Source: Rhodocyclaceae bacterium (GTDB taxonomy: Bacteria; Pseudomonadota; Gammaproteobacteria; Burkholderiales; Rhodocyclaceae). Taken from it: 64,000 bases of DNA. Under the pieces are notes generated by a model. It did not search any database. It saw only the letters and a program-made list of their open reading frames with translations, and was not told where the DNA came from. The number at the start of each line of letters is the position of its first letter. Position 1 is the stretch's first letter. The DNA lies in contig JACAEF010000034.1 in NCBI GenBank assembly GCA_013388985.1, positions 1 to 64,000 on the forward strand, given 5' to 3'. Below, piece after piece: positions 1 to 8,515 of this stretch. The translations under genes were made by a program, and so were the position numbers.

Positions 1-26
1 CCATAGCCATAGCCATAGCCATAGCC
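1..26. repeat. Hexanucleotide tandem repeat coding for Gly-Tyr
   Basis: At least four tandem units of CCATAG lie at the window edge. On the minus strand they encode alternating Gly and Tyr at the tail of the tyrosine kinase. The tract could change length by slippage, which would alter the number of phosphorylatable tyrosines. The full length is unknown because it runs off the window. Confidence 0.85.
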
Positions 27-872
27 GTGGCCATCCACATGGCCGGTCGTCTTGTTCAGCACCACCATCTTGACCGGACAGGACTCGATCGCGGCGATGG
101 CGTTCTTCACCTCGGCGTGCGTCGTGCTCTCGGCCTTGACCACGAGCACGACCTGCCCCATGTGCATCGCCAGCGCGCGCGCTTCAGTAGTCACCAACAG
201 GGGCGGCGAATCGAAGATGATGATGCGGTCGTGATAGCGCTGCGCCATGTCGGCCAGCAGGTGATTCATCGCTTCGCTGGCCAGGAGCTCGGTCGCCCGC
301 GGATGCGGCGTGCCCGCCGGCAGCACGGACAGCTTCTCGACGTTGGTGCGCAACAGTACCTGGCTTAGATCGAGCGTCGGATCGGTCAGGACGTCGAGCA
401 GGCCCTTCTCCTCATCGAAGCCGAACACTTCAGGCAGGGATGGGCGCGCCACGTCGGCATCGACGAGCAGCACGGTGTGATCCAGCTCCATCGCGATGCT
501 GATCGCCAGATTCGCCGCCATGAAGGTCTTGCCTTCGCCGGGCAGGGCGCTGGTGATCATGATCAGGTTGGCGTCCTTGACCGGCGCGGCGCTCTTGCCG
601 GTGACATTGTGCAGCAGCGGCCGTTTGATGACGCGCATCTCGTCGCCCAGCTGCGAACGCACGCTGTCGGGCGTGAGGATGCCATGCCCGGTCAGCACGT
701 TCATGTCGAGATCGATGCGCCGGGAGATTTGCGCTGCGGCGGGTGCCGTGCCGCCAGCGCCGAGTTTTGCCGCCGACTTGTCCGCAGCCGGCGCAGATTC
801 GGGCGGCGCCACTTCCACGCCGGCGCGGCGAAGCTCTTCGAGGCGCTTGGCGGCTTGTTCAATGATGTCCAT
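1..872 (-). CDS. XrtA-associated polysaccharide tyrosine autokinase (3' end beyond window)
   Basis: This is a cytoplasmic BY-kinase that controls exopolysaccharide polymerisation with the chain-length protein encoded just upstream. The product starts MDIIEQAAKRLEELRRAG. It has a Walker A motif (ALPGEGKTF, about residue 108), a Walker A' motif (VLLVDADVARP) and a Walker B segment (IIIFDSPPL). The visible C-terminus becomes a Gly-Tyr repeat (GHGYGYGYG), the tyrosine cluster these kinases autophosphorylate, and it runs off the left edge. Residues of about 36-43 (KLGAGGTAP) come from a copy of the dispersed 26-bp repeat placed in the linker before the kinase domain. The start at 872 lies 9 bp past the stop of the chain-length gene, so the two are probably co-transcribed. 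The family assignment is confident; the stop codon is not visible. Confidence 0.9.
   Translation of the reverse strand, partial: MDIIEQAAKRLEELRRAGVEVAPPESAPAADKSAAKLGAGGTAPAAAQISRRIDLDMNVLTGHGILTPDSVRSQLGDEMRVIKRPLLHNVTGKSAAPVKDANLIMITSALPGEGKTFMAANLAISIAMELDHTVLLVDADVARPSLPEVFGFDEEKGLLDVLTDPTLDLSQVLLRTNVEKLSVLPAGTPHPRATELLASEAMNHLLADMAQRYHDRIIIFDSPPLLVTTEARALAMHMGQVVLVVKAESTTHAEVKNAIAAIESCPVKMVVLNKTTGHVDGHGYGYGYGY
742..767 (+). repeat. Dispersed 26-bp repeat R1, copy 1 (in tyrosine kinase gene)
   Basis: This matches the R1 consensus: GGTGCCG, three variable bases, the CGCCAGCGCC core, then GAGTTT. It lies inside the tyrosine kinase gene in opposite orientation and is translated as KLGAGGTAP in the linker before the ATPase domain. 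Confidence 0.85.
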
Positions 873-881
873 CGTATCCCC

Positions 882-2444
882 TCAAACCGCGCGGAAGATG
901 ATGATGCCGACCACCGTGATGGCCACCCCGTAGAGCCCGACGAACGCCCCCAGGCCGGCGACGAAACGCATCAGCGTGCGGCGCTCGCGCTGGACGTCGG
1001 CCGGCGTGGTGATCAGGGAGACGGTGCCCAACAAGGGCAGGCCGCTGACTTCCCGCAGGCTGCGCGCATCGAAGAAGGCGGGTCGCAGCTGGCTGGCCGC
1101 GAAGCTCGCCGCCAAACCCGCCAGCAGCGAGACCACCAGGGCTAGTGTGAGCAGGATGGCGCGGTTCGGCCCGACCGGCGTGCGCGAGGCGCGCGGCGGA
1201 TCGATCAGGCGGAAATCGGCGACGCTGGCCACATCGGTCATGCCTTCGGAGATGGAAGCAGACTCGCGACGCTGCACGAGCGCATCGTAGTTCTTCTTAT
1301 GCACTTCGTAATCGCGGTTGAGCTGGGCATATTCGGCCTCGATCTCGGGCAGCAGCTTGAGACGGCCCACCGCCTTGTTGTAGCGCGACTCGTATTCGGC
1401 CACGCGCGCCCGCAGCGCCGCGATGGTCGCCTCGGTTTCGGCCAGCGACACCTTCATCTGCTGGTAGGCCGGGTTGGTATTGACCGAAACCGCCGCCGGA
1501 TTGGCGGCGGCCGCCTTCTTGCGGGCGGCGATCTCCTTGGCCTTCTGTTCTTCGAGCTCCTTGATGATGCGCCGCGTCCCCACCACGTCCGGATGCTGAT
1601 CGGTATAGCGTTGCAGCAGCGCGTCCAGATTGCGTTTTTGCACGTCGATGCGTCCGTCGATCTCGGGAATCGAAACGCTCGACTCCATTCCCGGCGTATC
1701 CGGCAACAGCACAGGCTCCTCGCCGGCGAGCTGACGTTTCAGGGCATCGCGGCTGTTTTCCGCTTCGCGCAACTCGAGCCGCGCCTGGCTCAACTGCGCC
1801 CCTAGCTCGGCCAGCCGTCCGCCGACGCCGCCTTCCTTGTCCAGGCCGACTTCGATGTTCTGCAGCTTGAACTGCTTGAGACGGTTTTCCGCCTCTTCCA
1901 GCTTCTTACGGTAGATGGCGATCTGCTCGTCGATGAACTTGCGTGCCGCATCGGTGTCCGAGCGCTTGCTGCCCAGGCTGGACTCGACGAAGATCGTCGT
2001 CAGCGACTGCACCACCTTGCGCGCCCGCTCGGGGTCGGTATCCCGGTAACCGAGGGTGTAGAGGTTGTCGCGGCCGACGCTCTTGATGCTCAACGCAGCG
2101 GTAACCTTGTCGATGAGCGCCTCTTTCTCGCGCGGTGAAGTGACGCCGAGATCGAGATCGGCCATGCGGATCAGCTTCTCGACGTTCGGGCGACTGATCA
2201 GCGTGCGGCTCAGCATCGCGATCTGCTGCTCGGTGTTGGCCGGAACGGTCAGGCCGGCCAGCAGGGGTTTGAGCACCGAATCGGTATCGACGAAGATACG
2301 CGCCGAGGCCTCGTATTTGTCGGGGGTCACGAAAACGGCGATGGCCGCGGCCAGCCCCACGCTCCAGGCCACGAACAACCCCAGCCAACGGTGCAGCCAC
2401 ATGCCGCGCAATACCAGCCGGGCCTGTCGTACCAGTTCTTCCAT
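882..2444 (-). CDS. XrtA-system polysaccharide chain-length determinant (Wzz/GNVR)
   Basis: This inner-membrane polysaccharide co-polymerase sets exopolysaccharide chain length and partners the downstream tyrosine autokinase. The 520-residue product has an N-terminal membrane segment (about residues 19-40) and a Wzz-type periplasmic start (KYEASARIFVDT). A long coiled-coil middle follows (about 165-400), then a GNVR-like PxxP region (LIDPPRASRTPVGPNRA, about 420) and a membrane segment after it. Another hydrophobic stretch ends the protein. The length and the separate kinase fit the PEP-CTERM-type locus, where the two functions are on different proteins. It sits between the export lipoprotein gene and the kinase gene, with gaps of 33 and 9 bp, so one operon is likely. 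Confidence 0.9.
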   Translation of the reverse strand: MEELVRQARLVLRGMWLHRWLGLFVAWSVGLAAAIAVFVTPDKYEASARIFVDTDSVLKPLLAGLTVPANTEQQIAMLSRTLISRPNVEKLIRMADLDLGVTSPREKEALIDKVTAALSIKSVGRDNLYTLGYRDTDPERARKVVQSLTTIFVESSLGSKRSDTDAARKFIDEQIAIYRKKLEEAENRLKQFKLQNIEVGLDKEGGVGGRLAELGAQLSQARLELREAENSRDALKRQLAGEEPVLLPDTPGMESSVSIPEIDGRIDVQKRNLDALLQRYTDQHPDVVGTRRIIKELEEQKAKEIAARKKAAAANPAAVSVNTNPAYQQMKVSLAETEATIAALRARVAEYESRYNKAVGRLKLLPEIEAEYAQLNRDYEVHKKNYDALVQRRESASISEGMTDVASVADFRLIDPPRASRTPVGPNRAILLTLALVVSLLAGLAASFAASQLRPAFFDARSLREVSGLPLLGTVSLITTPADVQRERRTLMRFVAGLGAFVGLYGVAITVVGIIIFRAV

Positions 2445-2477
2445 CGATGACGTTCCGCGTCGTTGTCGGGTTACGCG

Positions 2478-3116
2478 TCAGAACCAGCTGCGCGGGATGA
2501 TCAGCACGTCACCGGGCTTCATCTCGACGTTCGCCGAGACGTCGCCGCGCTTGATCAGGTCCTTGATGCGCACGCCATACTGCTTGTTGCCATCCGCCGG
2601 CCGCAGGATCGAGGCCCCGTTGCCATCGGCGAAATCCGTCATGCCGCCGACGGCGATCATCACATCGAGCAAGGTCATCTTTTGCTTGTAGGGCAGCACC
2701 TGGGGCTTGGCGGCCTCGCCGACGACGCGGATCTGCTCGCTGTAGGGGCCGACGAACTGGGTGACGATCACGGTGACGACCGGGTCGCGGATGAATTTCG
2801 CCAGAGCTTTCTCGATGTCACGCGCCAGCTCGGTCGGATTCTTGCCGATCGCCGGCAGATCTTCGATCAGCGGCGAAGCGAGCTTGCCGTCGGGGCGCAC
2901 GGGCACCGACATCGACAGCTCGGGGTTGCGCCAGACGACGATGTTGACGATATCCCCCGGCCCGATGTGATAGTTGTAATCCTCCGATGCCGCCTGTGCT
3001 GGCGCGGGAGGATAGGGATTCGACGCGCAGCCGGCCACGAAAATCCCCGCCAGGACGACGAGTAACAGACGCAGCATGGCCGCCCAGGAATAACGCATGC
3101 TTCCATTTCCAATCAT
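2478..3116 (-). CDS. XrtA-system exopolysaccharide export lipoprotein (Wza/BexD type)
   Basis: This periplasmic/outer-membrane lipoprotein exports exopolysaccharide. The 212-residue product has a lipoprotein signal peptide with lipobox VAGC (about residue 30). A polysaccharide export domain follows (YHIGPGDIVNIVVWRNPELS), then a SLBB-like segment (IRVVGEAAKPQVLPYKQKMTLLDVM). It ends with MKPGDVLIIPRSWF, typical of the XrtA-associated short form. The ATG at 3116 has GAGGGG upstream at good spacing; internal ATGs at 3098 and about 3075 are alternatives. It is the first gene of the leftward export / chain-length / kinase operon and is divergent from the cyclase-like gene at 3323. Confidence 0.9.
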   Translation of the reverse strand: MIGNGSMRYSWAAMLRLLLVVLAGIFVAGCASNPYPPAPAQAASEDYNYHIGPGDIVNIVVWRNPELSMSVPVRPDGKLASPLIEDLPAIGKNPTELARDIEKALAKFIRDPVVTVIVTQFVGPYSEQIRVVGEAAKPQVLPYKQKMTLLDVMIAVGGMTDFADGNGASILRPADGNKQYGVRIKDLIKRGDVSANVEMKPGDVLIIPRSWF

Positions 3117-3322
3117 GACCGTTCCCCTCTAACCTTTGATAGTGATCAGCCCCGCCAGGACGAATGTCCGAAAAAAACGAGCGGCTGCCGTGACAGTTCA
3201 TTAACGGATAAACATCAATATACTTTAAAAGCATAACATGATCATTCGAATTTCGATGGTCGGGGTCTTTCCGGCCATTCACGCGAAGCCCCACGTCAGC
3301 CAGCGGAGAAGCCGCCGCAATC
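3117..3322. promoter_or_regulatory. Divergent intergenic region, AT-rich core
   Basis: These 206 bases separate the leftward exopolysaccharide genes from the rightward cyclase/lipase/Prs run. The AT-rich part at about 3200-3245 contains TATACT and TTTAAA on the plus strand and TATATT on the minus strand as possible -10 elements. No convincing -35 partner or sigma-54 site was found. Promoters for both directions are inferred from the layout. Confidence 0.4.
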
Positions 3323-4537
3323 ATGACCATGAACTCGTCCTTGCCCGCCGACCTTCTTTCCGAGTCCGGATCGCGCTCGCGACTGTCGACGCAGATCTAT
3401 CTCGTGCGGGTGATTTTCGGCTCGATGACCGCTCTGCTCCTCGCGGTCAATGATGCTTCCTGTCAAGGCCAGCCGGGCGCCCACCCGTTCCTGTTGCTCG
3501 TCGGGCTCAGCTACCCCCATCTCGGCCAATTGTTGCTCGGCCGCCTCGATGACGACCTCCGTCACGGCCGTGCGTTATTCGTGCTCGACGGCCTGTATGC
3601 CGGTGCCGTGATCGGCGCACTCGAATTCAGCGGGTTGCCCAGCCTGGTGATCCTCGTCATTTGCCTGTTCAACTGGATGATCGTCGGCGGCATTTCCCTG
3701 ATCGGCCTCGGCTTGGCGCTGATGCTGCTCGGAGCGCTGATGACCGGCAACCTGCCGGCCATCACGGCCGGAGTCATTCCAGCCAGCTGCAAACCCGTGC
3801 TCTGGCTGGCGGCTGGCCTCTTTACGCTGTATTTCCTGATCGTCGCCTACGTCATCCACATGCTGATCGGCACGCTGCAGCGCCAGCAGGCCGCGCTGCA
3901 GGCGTATGCCGATGCCGCCCATGCGGCACGCGGCCTCGCCGAACGGGCCCTGCTTTCCGCTTTTCCGCGCAGCGTGGCCCGCCAGATGGAAACCACGGGC
4001 CGGCATACGCCCGAGATACTCCCGGCCGCCGATCTCATGCTGATCGAGCTCGCCGGTTTCGAAACGCCACCTGCCGACCTCGTTCCCCTGCAGACGACCT
4101 GGCGGGCTTGCGAGACGATTCTGGCGCGCCATGGCATCGAGCTGATCAAAACCTGCGGCATCCGGGGTATCGCCCTCGGCCGCGGCGATGCCGGCCTGGA
4201 TGGCTTGATCGCCGCCGCCCGGGAAATCCTGACCTACTTCTCGGATCATCCGCCCCAGTCGGCTGCACAGGGCGGCAACCCGCAGCGCGTGCTCATCCAC
4301 CGCGGCGCGGCGACGCTCGGCCTGGTGCAACCGGCGCGGCTGGATCTGGATCTATCCGGCCCCGGCTTGGAAGCCTTGCTGACACTAGCGGATCGAACGG
4401 CAGCCCTGGCGCCGCGGGGCCTGCTCGTCTCGCCTGCCGCACATCGCCTGCTGCAAGCCCCGGGCCGCTTCGCGCCTTTGCCGGCTGGGACCGAAGCACC
4501 GGCATGCTATCTCGAACGGAGCGAACTCGCGGCATGA
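3323..4537 (+). CDS. MASE2-type membrane sensor fused to a degenerate class III cyclase domain
   Basis: Residues 25-185 resemble the MASE2 membrane sensor (YLVRVIFGSMTALLLAV and several further hydrophobic segments). After a linker helix (LQRQQAALQAYADAAHAA) comes a class III nucleotide cyclase-like domain beginning FPRSVARQMETTGRHTPE. The catalytic positions are eroded. The first metal-aspartate segment (usually FADFVGF) is LIELAGF, and the second (usually KTIGDAYMA) is KTCGIRGIA. It is therefore probably catalytically inactive and may act as a sensor or nucleotide-binding module. Its stop overlaps the start of the cNMP-binding lipase gene (ATGA), so the two are translationally coupled and may work together. 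The domain call is fairly sure; inactivity is inferred from the motifs. Confidence 0.75.
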   Translation: MTMNSSLPADLLSESGSRSRLSTQIYLVRVIFGSMTALLLAVNDASCQGQPGAHPFLLLVGLSYPHLGQLLLGRLDDDLRHGRALFVLDGLYAGAVIGALEFSGLPSLVILVICLFNWMIVGGISLIGLGLALMLLGALMTGNLPAITAGVIPASCKPVLWLAAGLFTLYFLIVAYVIHMLIGTLQRQQAALQAYADAAHAARGLAERALLSAFPRSVARQMETTGRHTPEILPAADLMLIELAGFETPPADLVPLQTTWRACETILARHGIELIKTCGIRGIALGRGDAGLDGLIAAAREILTYFSDHPPQSAAQGGNPQRVLIHRGAATLGLVQPARLDLDLSGPGLEALLTLADRTAALAPRGLLVSPAAHRLLQAPGRFAPLPAGTEAPACYLERSELAA

Positions 4538-6390
4538 ACATCGGCTCCGCTCCGCTTTCTGCCGGATACCAGGCGCTGGTCGCGGCCGCGCTCGACCAAT
4601 TGTGCGGCGCGCTCGATGAGGCAAGCCTCGCCGCGCTGCTGGCCGATGCACGACAGGTGCGCATTCCGGTCGGCGGCACGCTCTACCGGCAGGGTGAGCC
4701 CGGCGACTGCCTGCACGTCGTGCTCACCGGGCGCCTGCAAGTCAAAGTCAGAGAGGCCGACGGCAGCGAAAGGATCATCGCCTATCCGCAGCCTGGCGAG
4801 GTGGTCGGGGAAATCGCCCTGCTGTCGGGTGCCGGCCGCGCGGCGACGATCAGCGCCGTGCGCGACACGACCCTCGCTACGATTCCGCGCGCGGCGATCG
4901 ATCGGCTCATCGCCCGCCATCCGCAGGTATTCTCGAACATCGCGCGCATGATCATCGCGCGGCTGACCGGCCAACGCGGCCACATCGCGACGCGCAGCGG
5001 CGCACGCACGCTGCTGATCGTTCCGCTGCACCGCAGCCTCTGCCTCGACGAATGGTGCAACGCATTGCGCCATGAACTGCTGCGCTTCGGCACTGTGCTG
5101 CAGCTGGATGCCACATTGGCCAAGGCTCGCTTTGGAGGCACCCCCGGCCCCGACTATGGCCAGCCTCTCGATCGCTGCGAGCAGGATCACGACTTCCTGC
5201 TGCTCGTCGCCAACCCAGTTCCGGATGACTGGAACCGCATCTGCCGCGGCTATGCCGACGAGATCGTGCTGCTGGCCGATGCCGCGCAAGACCCGGCGCT
5301 TACGGAGTTGGAACGCTGGCTCTTCGATATGCCGGAGACGAAGAGTCACCATGCGCACATCCATCTGGCATTGATCCATGCTGCGGAGGCGAAACCACGG
5401 CGCACGCGCGATTGGCTCGCGGCTCGCCGAGTCGACCGGCATCATCACCTGCGCATGGGCAGTCGTGAGGACCTGGCGCGCCTGGCGCGTTTCCTCTCGG
5501 GCAATGCGGTCGGGCTGGTGCTCGCCGGGGGTGGGGCACGCGGCTTCGCCCATCTGGGCGCGATTCGCGCCCTGGGGGAAGCCGGCGTGCCGATCGACAT
5601 GGTCGGCGGCGCCAGTTTCGGGGCGCTCGCCGCCACCGGCCTGGCCCGCGGCCTGAACGATGCGGAGAGCTTCGCCGAGCACCGGCTGGCCTTCACCTGC
5701 GAGGATCCGCTCGGCGACTACACCCTTCCGGTGATGTCGCTGGTGCGTGGCGAACACCTGAACCGCGTGCTGCGCAGCCATCTACCGATGGACATCGAGG
5801 ATCTGTGGCTGCCCTTCTTCGCCGTTTCCAGCGACCTGTCGGCCAACCGCGTGCGGGTGCACGAGCGTGGGCCGTTGTGGCAGGCGATCCGCGCCAGCGT
5901 CTCGCTGCCGGCGATCCTGCCGCCCGCGATCGAGGCAGGCCATTTGCTGGTGGATGGCGGAGTATTGAACAATCTGCCGATCGACGTCATGCGCTCGCGC
6001 ATGCAAGGCAAGATCATCGCCGTCGATCTCGCCGTCGATGTCTTCGCAGAAGCGGCCTACCAGCGCATCCCGGGCACACTGGAATATCTCACCGATCAGC
6101 TCCTGCCCGGCAGACCGCGGCGCGCGGCTCCCACGCTGACACGCGTCATCCTGCAGGTCACGACGTTGGCCAGCCGCAAGGAAGTCCAGCATGCACGCAA
6201 GCTGGCCGATCTCTATCTCAATCCGCCGCTGATGGATTTCGACTTTCTCGACTGGCGCAGGATGCGCGAGATCGCCGAAGCGGGATATCGGCACGCCCTG
6301 CCGCGCATCGAGGAATGGCTTTCCCGGCATCCGCAATACGATTACCGCCCCGGCTTCATGAATGGCTGGCGATTCGGCGCCGCTGCCTGA
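4534..6390 (+). CDS. cNMP-binding domain patatin-like phospholipase (NTE type)
   Basis: This is a serine lipase/esterase with an N-terminal regulatory domain. Residues 30-150 form a cyclic-nucleotide-binding fold (LYRQGEPGDCLHVVLTGRLQV, then GEVVGEIALLSGAGRAATI). A linker domain follows, then the patatin domain from about residue 325. The patatin domain has the oxyanion loop GGGARGFAHLGA, the nucleophile elbow GASFG and the catalytic Asp in VDGGVLNNLP. The same frame is open upstream to 3661, but that part is the overlapping cyclase-like gene in another frame. The ATG at 4534 overlaps that gene's stop and begins the recognisable domain. The C-terminal RMREIAEAGYRHALPRI segment is typical of NTE-like bacterial enzymes. 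It is probably membrane-associated in phospholipid turnover; the ligand of the cNMP domain is unknown. Confidence 0.88.
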   Translation: MNIGSAPLSAGYQALVAAALDQLCGALDEASLAALLADARQVRIPVGGTLYRQGEPGDCLHVVLTGRLQVKVREADGSERIIAYPQPGEVVGEIALLSGAGRAATISAVRDTTLATIPRAAIDRLIARHPQVFSNIARMIIARLTGQRGHIATRSGARTLLIVPLHRSLCLDEWCNALRHELLRFGTVLQLDATLAKARFGGTPGPDYGQPLDRCEQDHDFLLLVANPVPDDWNRICRGYADEIVLLADAAQDPALTELERWLFDMPETKSHHAHIHLALIHAAEAKPRRTRDWLAARRVDRHHHLRMGSREDLARLARFLSGNAVGLVLAGGGARGFAHLGAIRALGEAGVPIDMVGGASFGALAATGLARGLNDAESFAEHRLAFTCEDPLGDYTLPVMSLVRGEHLNRVLRSHLPMDIEDLWLPFFAVSSDLSANRVRVHERGPLWQAIRASVSLPAILPPAIEAGHLLVDGGVLNNLPIDVMRSRMQGKIIAVDLAVDVFAEAAYQRIPGTLEYLTDQLLPGRPRRAAPTLTRVILQVTTLASRKEVQHARKLADLYLNPPLMDFDFLDWRRMREIAEAGYRHALPRIEEWLSRHPQYDYRPGFMNGWRFGAAA

Positions 6391-6391
6391 C

Positions 6392-8515
6392 ATGGACATG
6401 GAACCCGCACTCTCGACCGCCCCCCTCTGGAGTTACGGCCTCGCGGCCGTGAGCTATCTCGCCTTTGCGCTGCATCTTCTGCGCTGGCGCCACGGCAACC
6501 TGCGTGACCCGATCGACCGCGCGCTGCTCGGCGCCACCCTCGCCACGACACTCTGGGCCGCCGAAGGCTTTCTGCTCGCGCTGCAACCACTGTCGTTCCT
6601 CTTCATCGCCCAGGCCGTGTTCGACAGCCTGCGCTATGCCGGCTGGTATGTCTTCTCGACCCTGCTGCTGCGCACGGCAACGACCGCCAGCGGGCGCGAA
6701 CGGCCTTTCCGCGCGCGCTGGCCGCTGTTGGTCGGCCTGGGCATCGTCGCGGCGGCCCTCACGTTCCAGGCTCTGCTCGCGACGGAAGGGATGGCCAGCG
6801 AAGCCGTGTTGCGAGGCGCGCAGTATGCCGCCCTGGCGCAAAGCATCTTCGGGCTGGTACTGGTCGAGCAGCTGTTTCGCAACACCACCAGCGATTCCCG
6901 CTGGCACATCAAGCCGCTGGGGATCGGTCTGGCGGCCGTGTTCGGCTTCGACCTGTATTTTTACTCCACCACCCTGCTGTTCAGCCAGATCGACAGCGAC
7001 AGTTTCACGGTGCGTGGCCTGGCGGCGGTGCTCGTCCTGCCGCTGATCATCCTGACGATCTACCGCAGTCGCGCGCGCAAGTTGCGCATTGCCGTCTCCC
7101 AGAGCGCGGCGTTCCAGACCACCTCGCTCGCCATCGCCGGCATCTACCTGCTGGTCGCCGCCGCCGCCGGCTATTACGTCCGCTTTCTCGGCGGCAGCTG
7201 GGGCGGCGCATTGCAAATCGCGGTGCTGTTCGCCGCCTTGCTGCTGATGATGGTCTTGCTGTTTTCAGGCACGATGCGGGCACGCATCAAGGTGCTGATC
7301 GGCAAGCATTTCTTCCGCTACCGCTACGATTACCGCGAAGAATGGCTCAAATTCACGCGCACGCTGTCCTCCGCTGAAAACGCGCCACAACTCGGCCAGC
7401 AGGTGATCCGCGGCCTGGCCGACATGGTGGAGAGTCCGGCAGGGACACTCTGGCTGCGCGATGGGGATGGGCATTTCTACCGCCAGAGCGCCCGCTGGAA
7501 CCTGCCGGACTGCCCTGCCCGCGAACCGGCAGACGGGCCGCTGGTGAGCTTCCTCAAGACCAGCGGCTGGGTGGTGAATCTCGAGGAATATCGTCACCGG
7601 CCTGGCCGCTACCAGAGCCTCACGCTGCCGGAATGGCTGCGGGAAACCCCGAATGCCTGGCTGATCGTCCCGCTCAGCCTCCCCGGCGAAGTCGTCGGCT
7701 TCGTCGTGCTCGCCACCGCCCGCGCGCCGCTCGACATCAACTGGGAAGTGAATGATCTGCTGCGCACCGCTGGGCGCCAGGCCGCGGCCTTCCTCGCCCA
7801 GATCCAGGCCACCGAGGCCCTGCTCGAAGCGCGCAAGTTCGATGCCTTCAACAAGATGTCGGCGTTCGTCGTGCATGACCTGAAAAACATCGTCACGCAG
7901 CTGTCGCTGATGCTGAAGAACGCCGAACGGCATGCCGGCAACCCGGAATTCCAGCGCGACATGCTCGAAACGGTGGATCACGCCGTGACGCGCATGAAGC
8001 AGCTGATGATGCAGCTGCGCGAGGGCGCGAAGCCGGCCGAAGGCATTTGCGGTGTCGATCTGGCCGCCGTCGCCGAACGCGTCAGAAAGGCCAAGGCGCA
8101 GCAGGCGCCGGCCGTCGAGGTGAAAGTCCATAGCCCGGTGTTCGCCCGTGGCCATGAAGAACGCATCGAGCGCGTGATCGGCCATCTGGTGCAAAACGCC
8201 CTCGATGCGACGCCGGCCGACGGCCGGGTGTGGATCGACATCGGCCGTGATGGCGGCATGGCGACGATCGAAGTCGGCGACACCGGCCATGGCATGTCGC
8301 CGCAATTCGTGCGCGAGCGTCTGTTCAAGCCGTTCCAGACCACCAAGCAGGCCGGTATGGGCATCGGCGCCTATGAAAGCCGTCAGTACATCCAGGAGCT
8401 CGGGGGTGACATTCGCGTGGAAAGTGCCGAGAATATCGGCACGCGCTTCCTGATCAGGCTGCCCCTGATCGAACTCTCTCAATCATCCGACCTGCAACAG
8501 GCTGAGCATCCATGA
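6392..8515 (+). CDS. prsK: PEP-CTERM/XrtA system sensor histidine kinase PrsK
   Basis: This membrane sensor kinase of the PrsK/PrsR pair regulates PEP-CTERM protein and exopolysaccharide genes. The N-terminal 300 residues carry about eight hydrophobic segments. A GAF-like region (about 320-470) follows, then the H-box AFVVHDLKNIVTQLSLMLKNA. The C-terminal ATPase has the N-box HLVQNALDATP, the G1 box VGDTGHGMS and FKPFQTTKQAGMGIGAYE. The ATG at 6392 comes one base after the lipase stop and starts just before the first membrane segment. An in-frame ATG at 6362 would overlap the lipase gene. The stop overlaps the prsR start by 4 bp. The assignment rests on domain order and on the prsR and prsT neighbours. 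Confidence 0.9.
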   Translation: MDMEPALSTAPLWSYGLAAVSYLAFALHLLRWRHGNLRDPIDRALLGATLATTLWAAEGFLLALQPLSFLFIAQAVFDSLRYAGWYVFSTLLLRTATTASGRERPFRARWPLLVGLGIVAAALTFQALLATEGMASEAVLRGAQYAALAQSIFGLVLVEQLFRNTTSDSRWHIKPLGIGLAAVFGFDLYFYSTTLLFSQIDSDSFTVRGLAAVLVLPLIILTIYRSRARKLRIAVSQSAAFQTTSLAIAGIYLLVAAAAGYYVRFLGGSWGGALQIAVLFAALLLMMVLLFSGTMRARIKVLIGKHFFRYRYDYREEWLKFTRTLSSAENAPQLGQQVIRGLADMVESPAGTLWLRDGDGHFYRQSARWNLPDCPAREPADGPLVSFLKTSGWVVNLEEYRHRPGRYQSLTLPEWLRETPNAWLIVPLSLPGEVVGFVVLATARAPLDINWEVNDLLRTAGRQAAAFLAQIQATEALLEARKFDAFNKMSAFVVHDLKNIVTQLSLMLKNAERHAGNPEFQRDMLETVDHAVTRMKQLMMQLREGAKPAEGICGVDLAAVAERVRKAKAQQAPAVEVKVHSPVFARGHEERIERVIGHLVQNALDATPADGRVWIDIGRDGGMATIEVGDTGHGMSPQFVRERLFKPFQTTKQAGMGIGAYESRQYIQELGGDIRVESAENIGTRFLIRLPLIELSQSSDLQQAEHP

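Noticed and set aside
1..26. Short tandem repeat at the left edge as a CRISPR or VNTR locus
   Set aside because: There are no spacers; the hexamer is in frame and encodes the Gly-Tyr tail of the tyrosine kinase.
3661..4533. Upstream extension of the lipase reading frame
   Set aside because: This part overlaps the MASE2/cyclase gene in another frame, has no domain resemblance and is Arg/Pro-rich as expected from an out-of-frame GC-rich gene.
4507..5781. Long antisense open frames opposite the lipase, prsT, hppA and other genes
   Set aside because: These are common in GC-rich DNA, show no recognisable domains and lie opposite well-supported genes.
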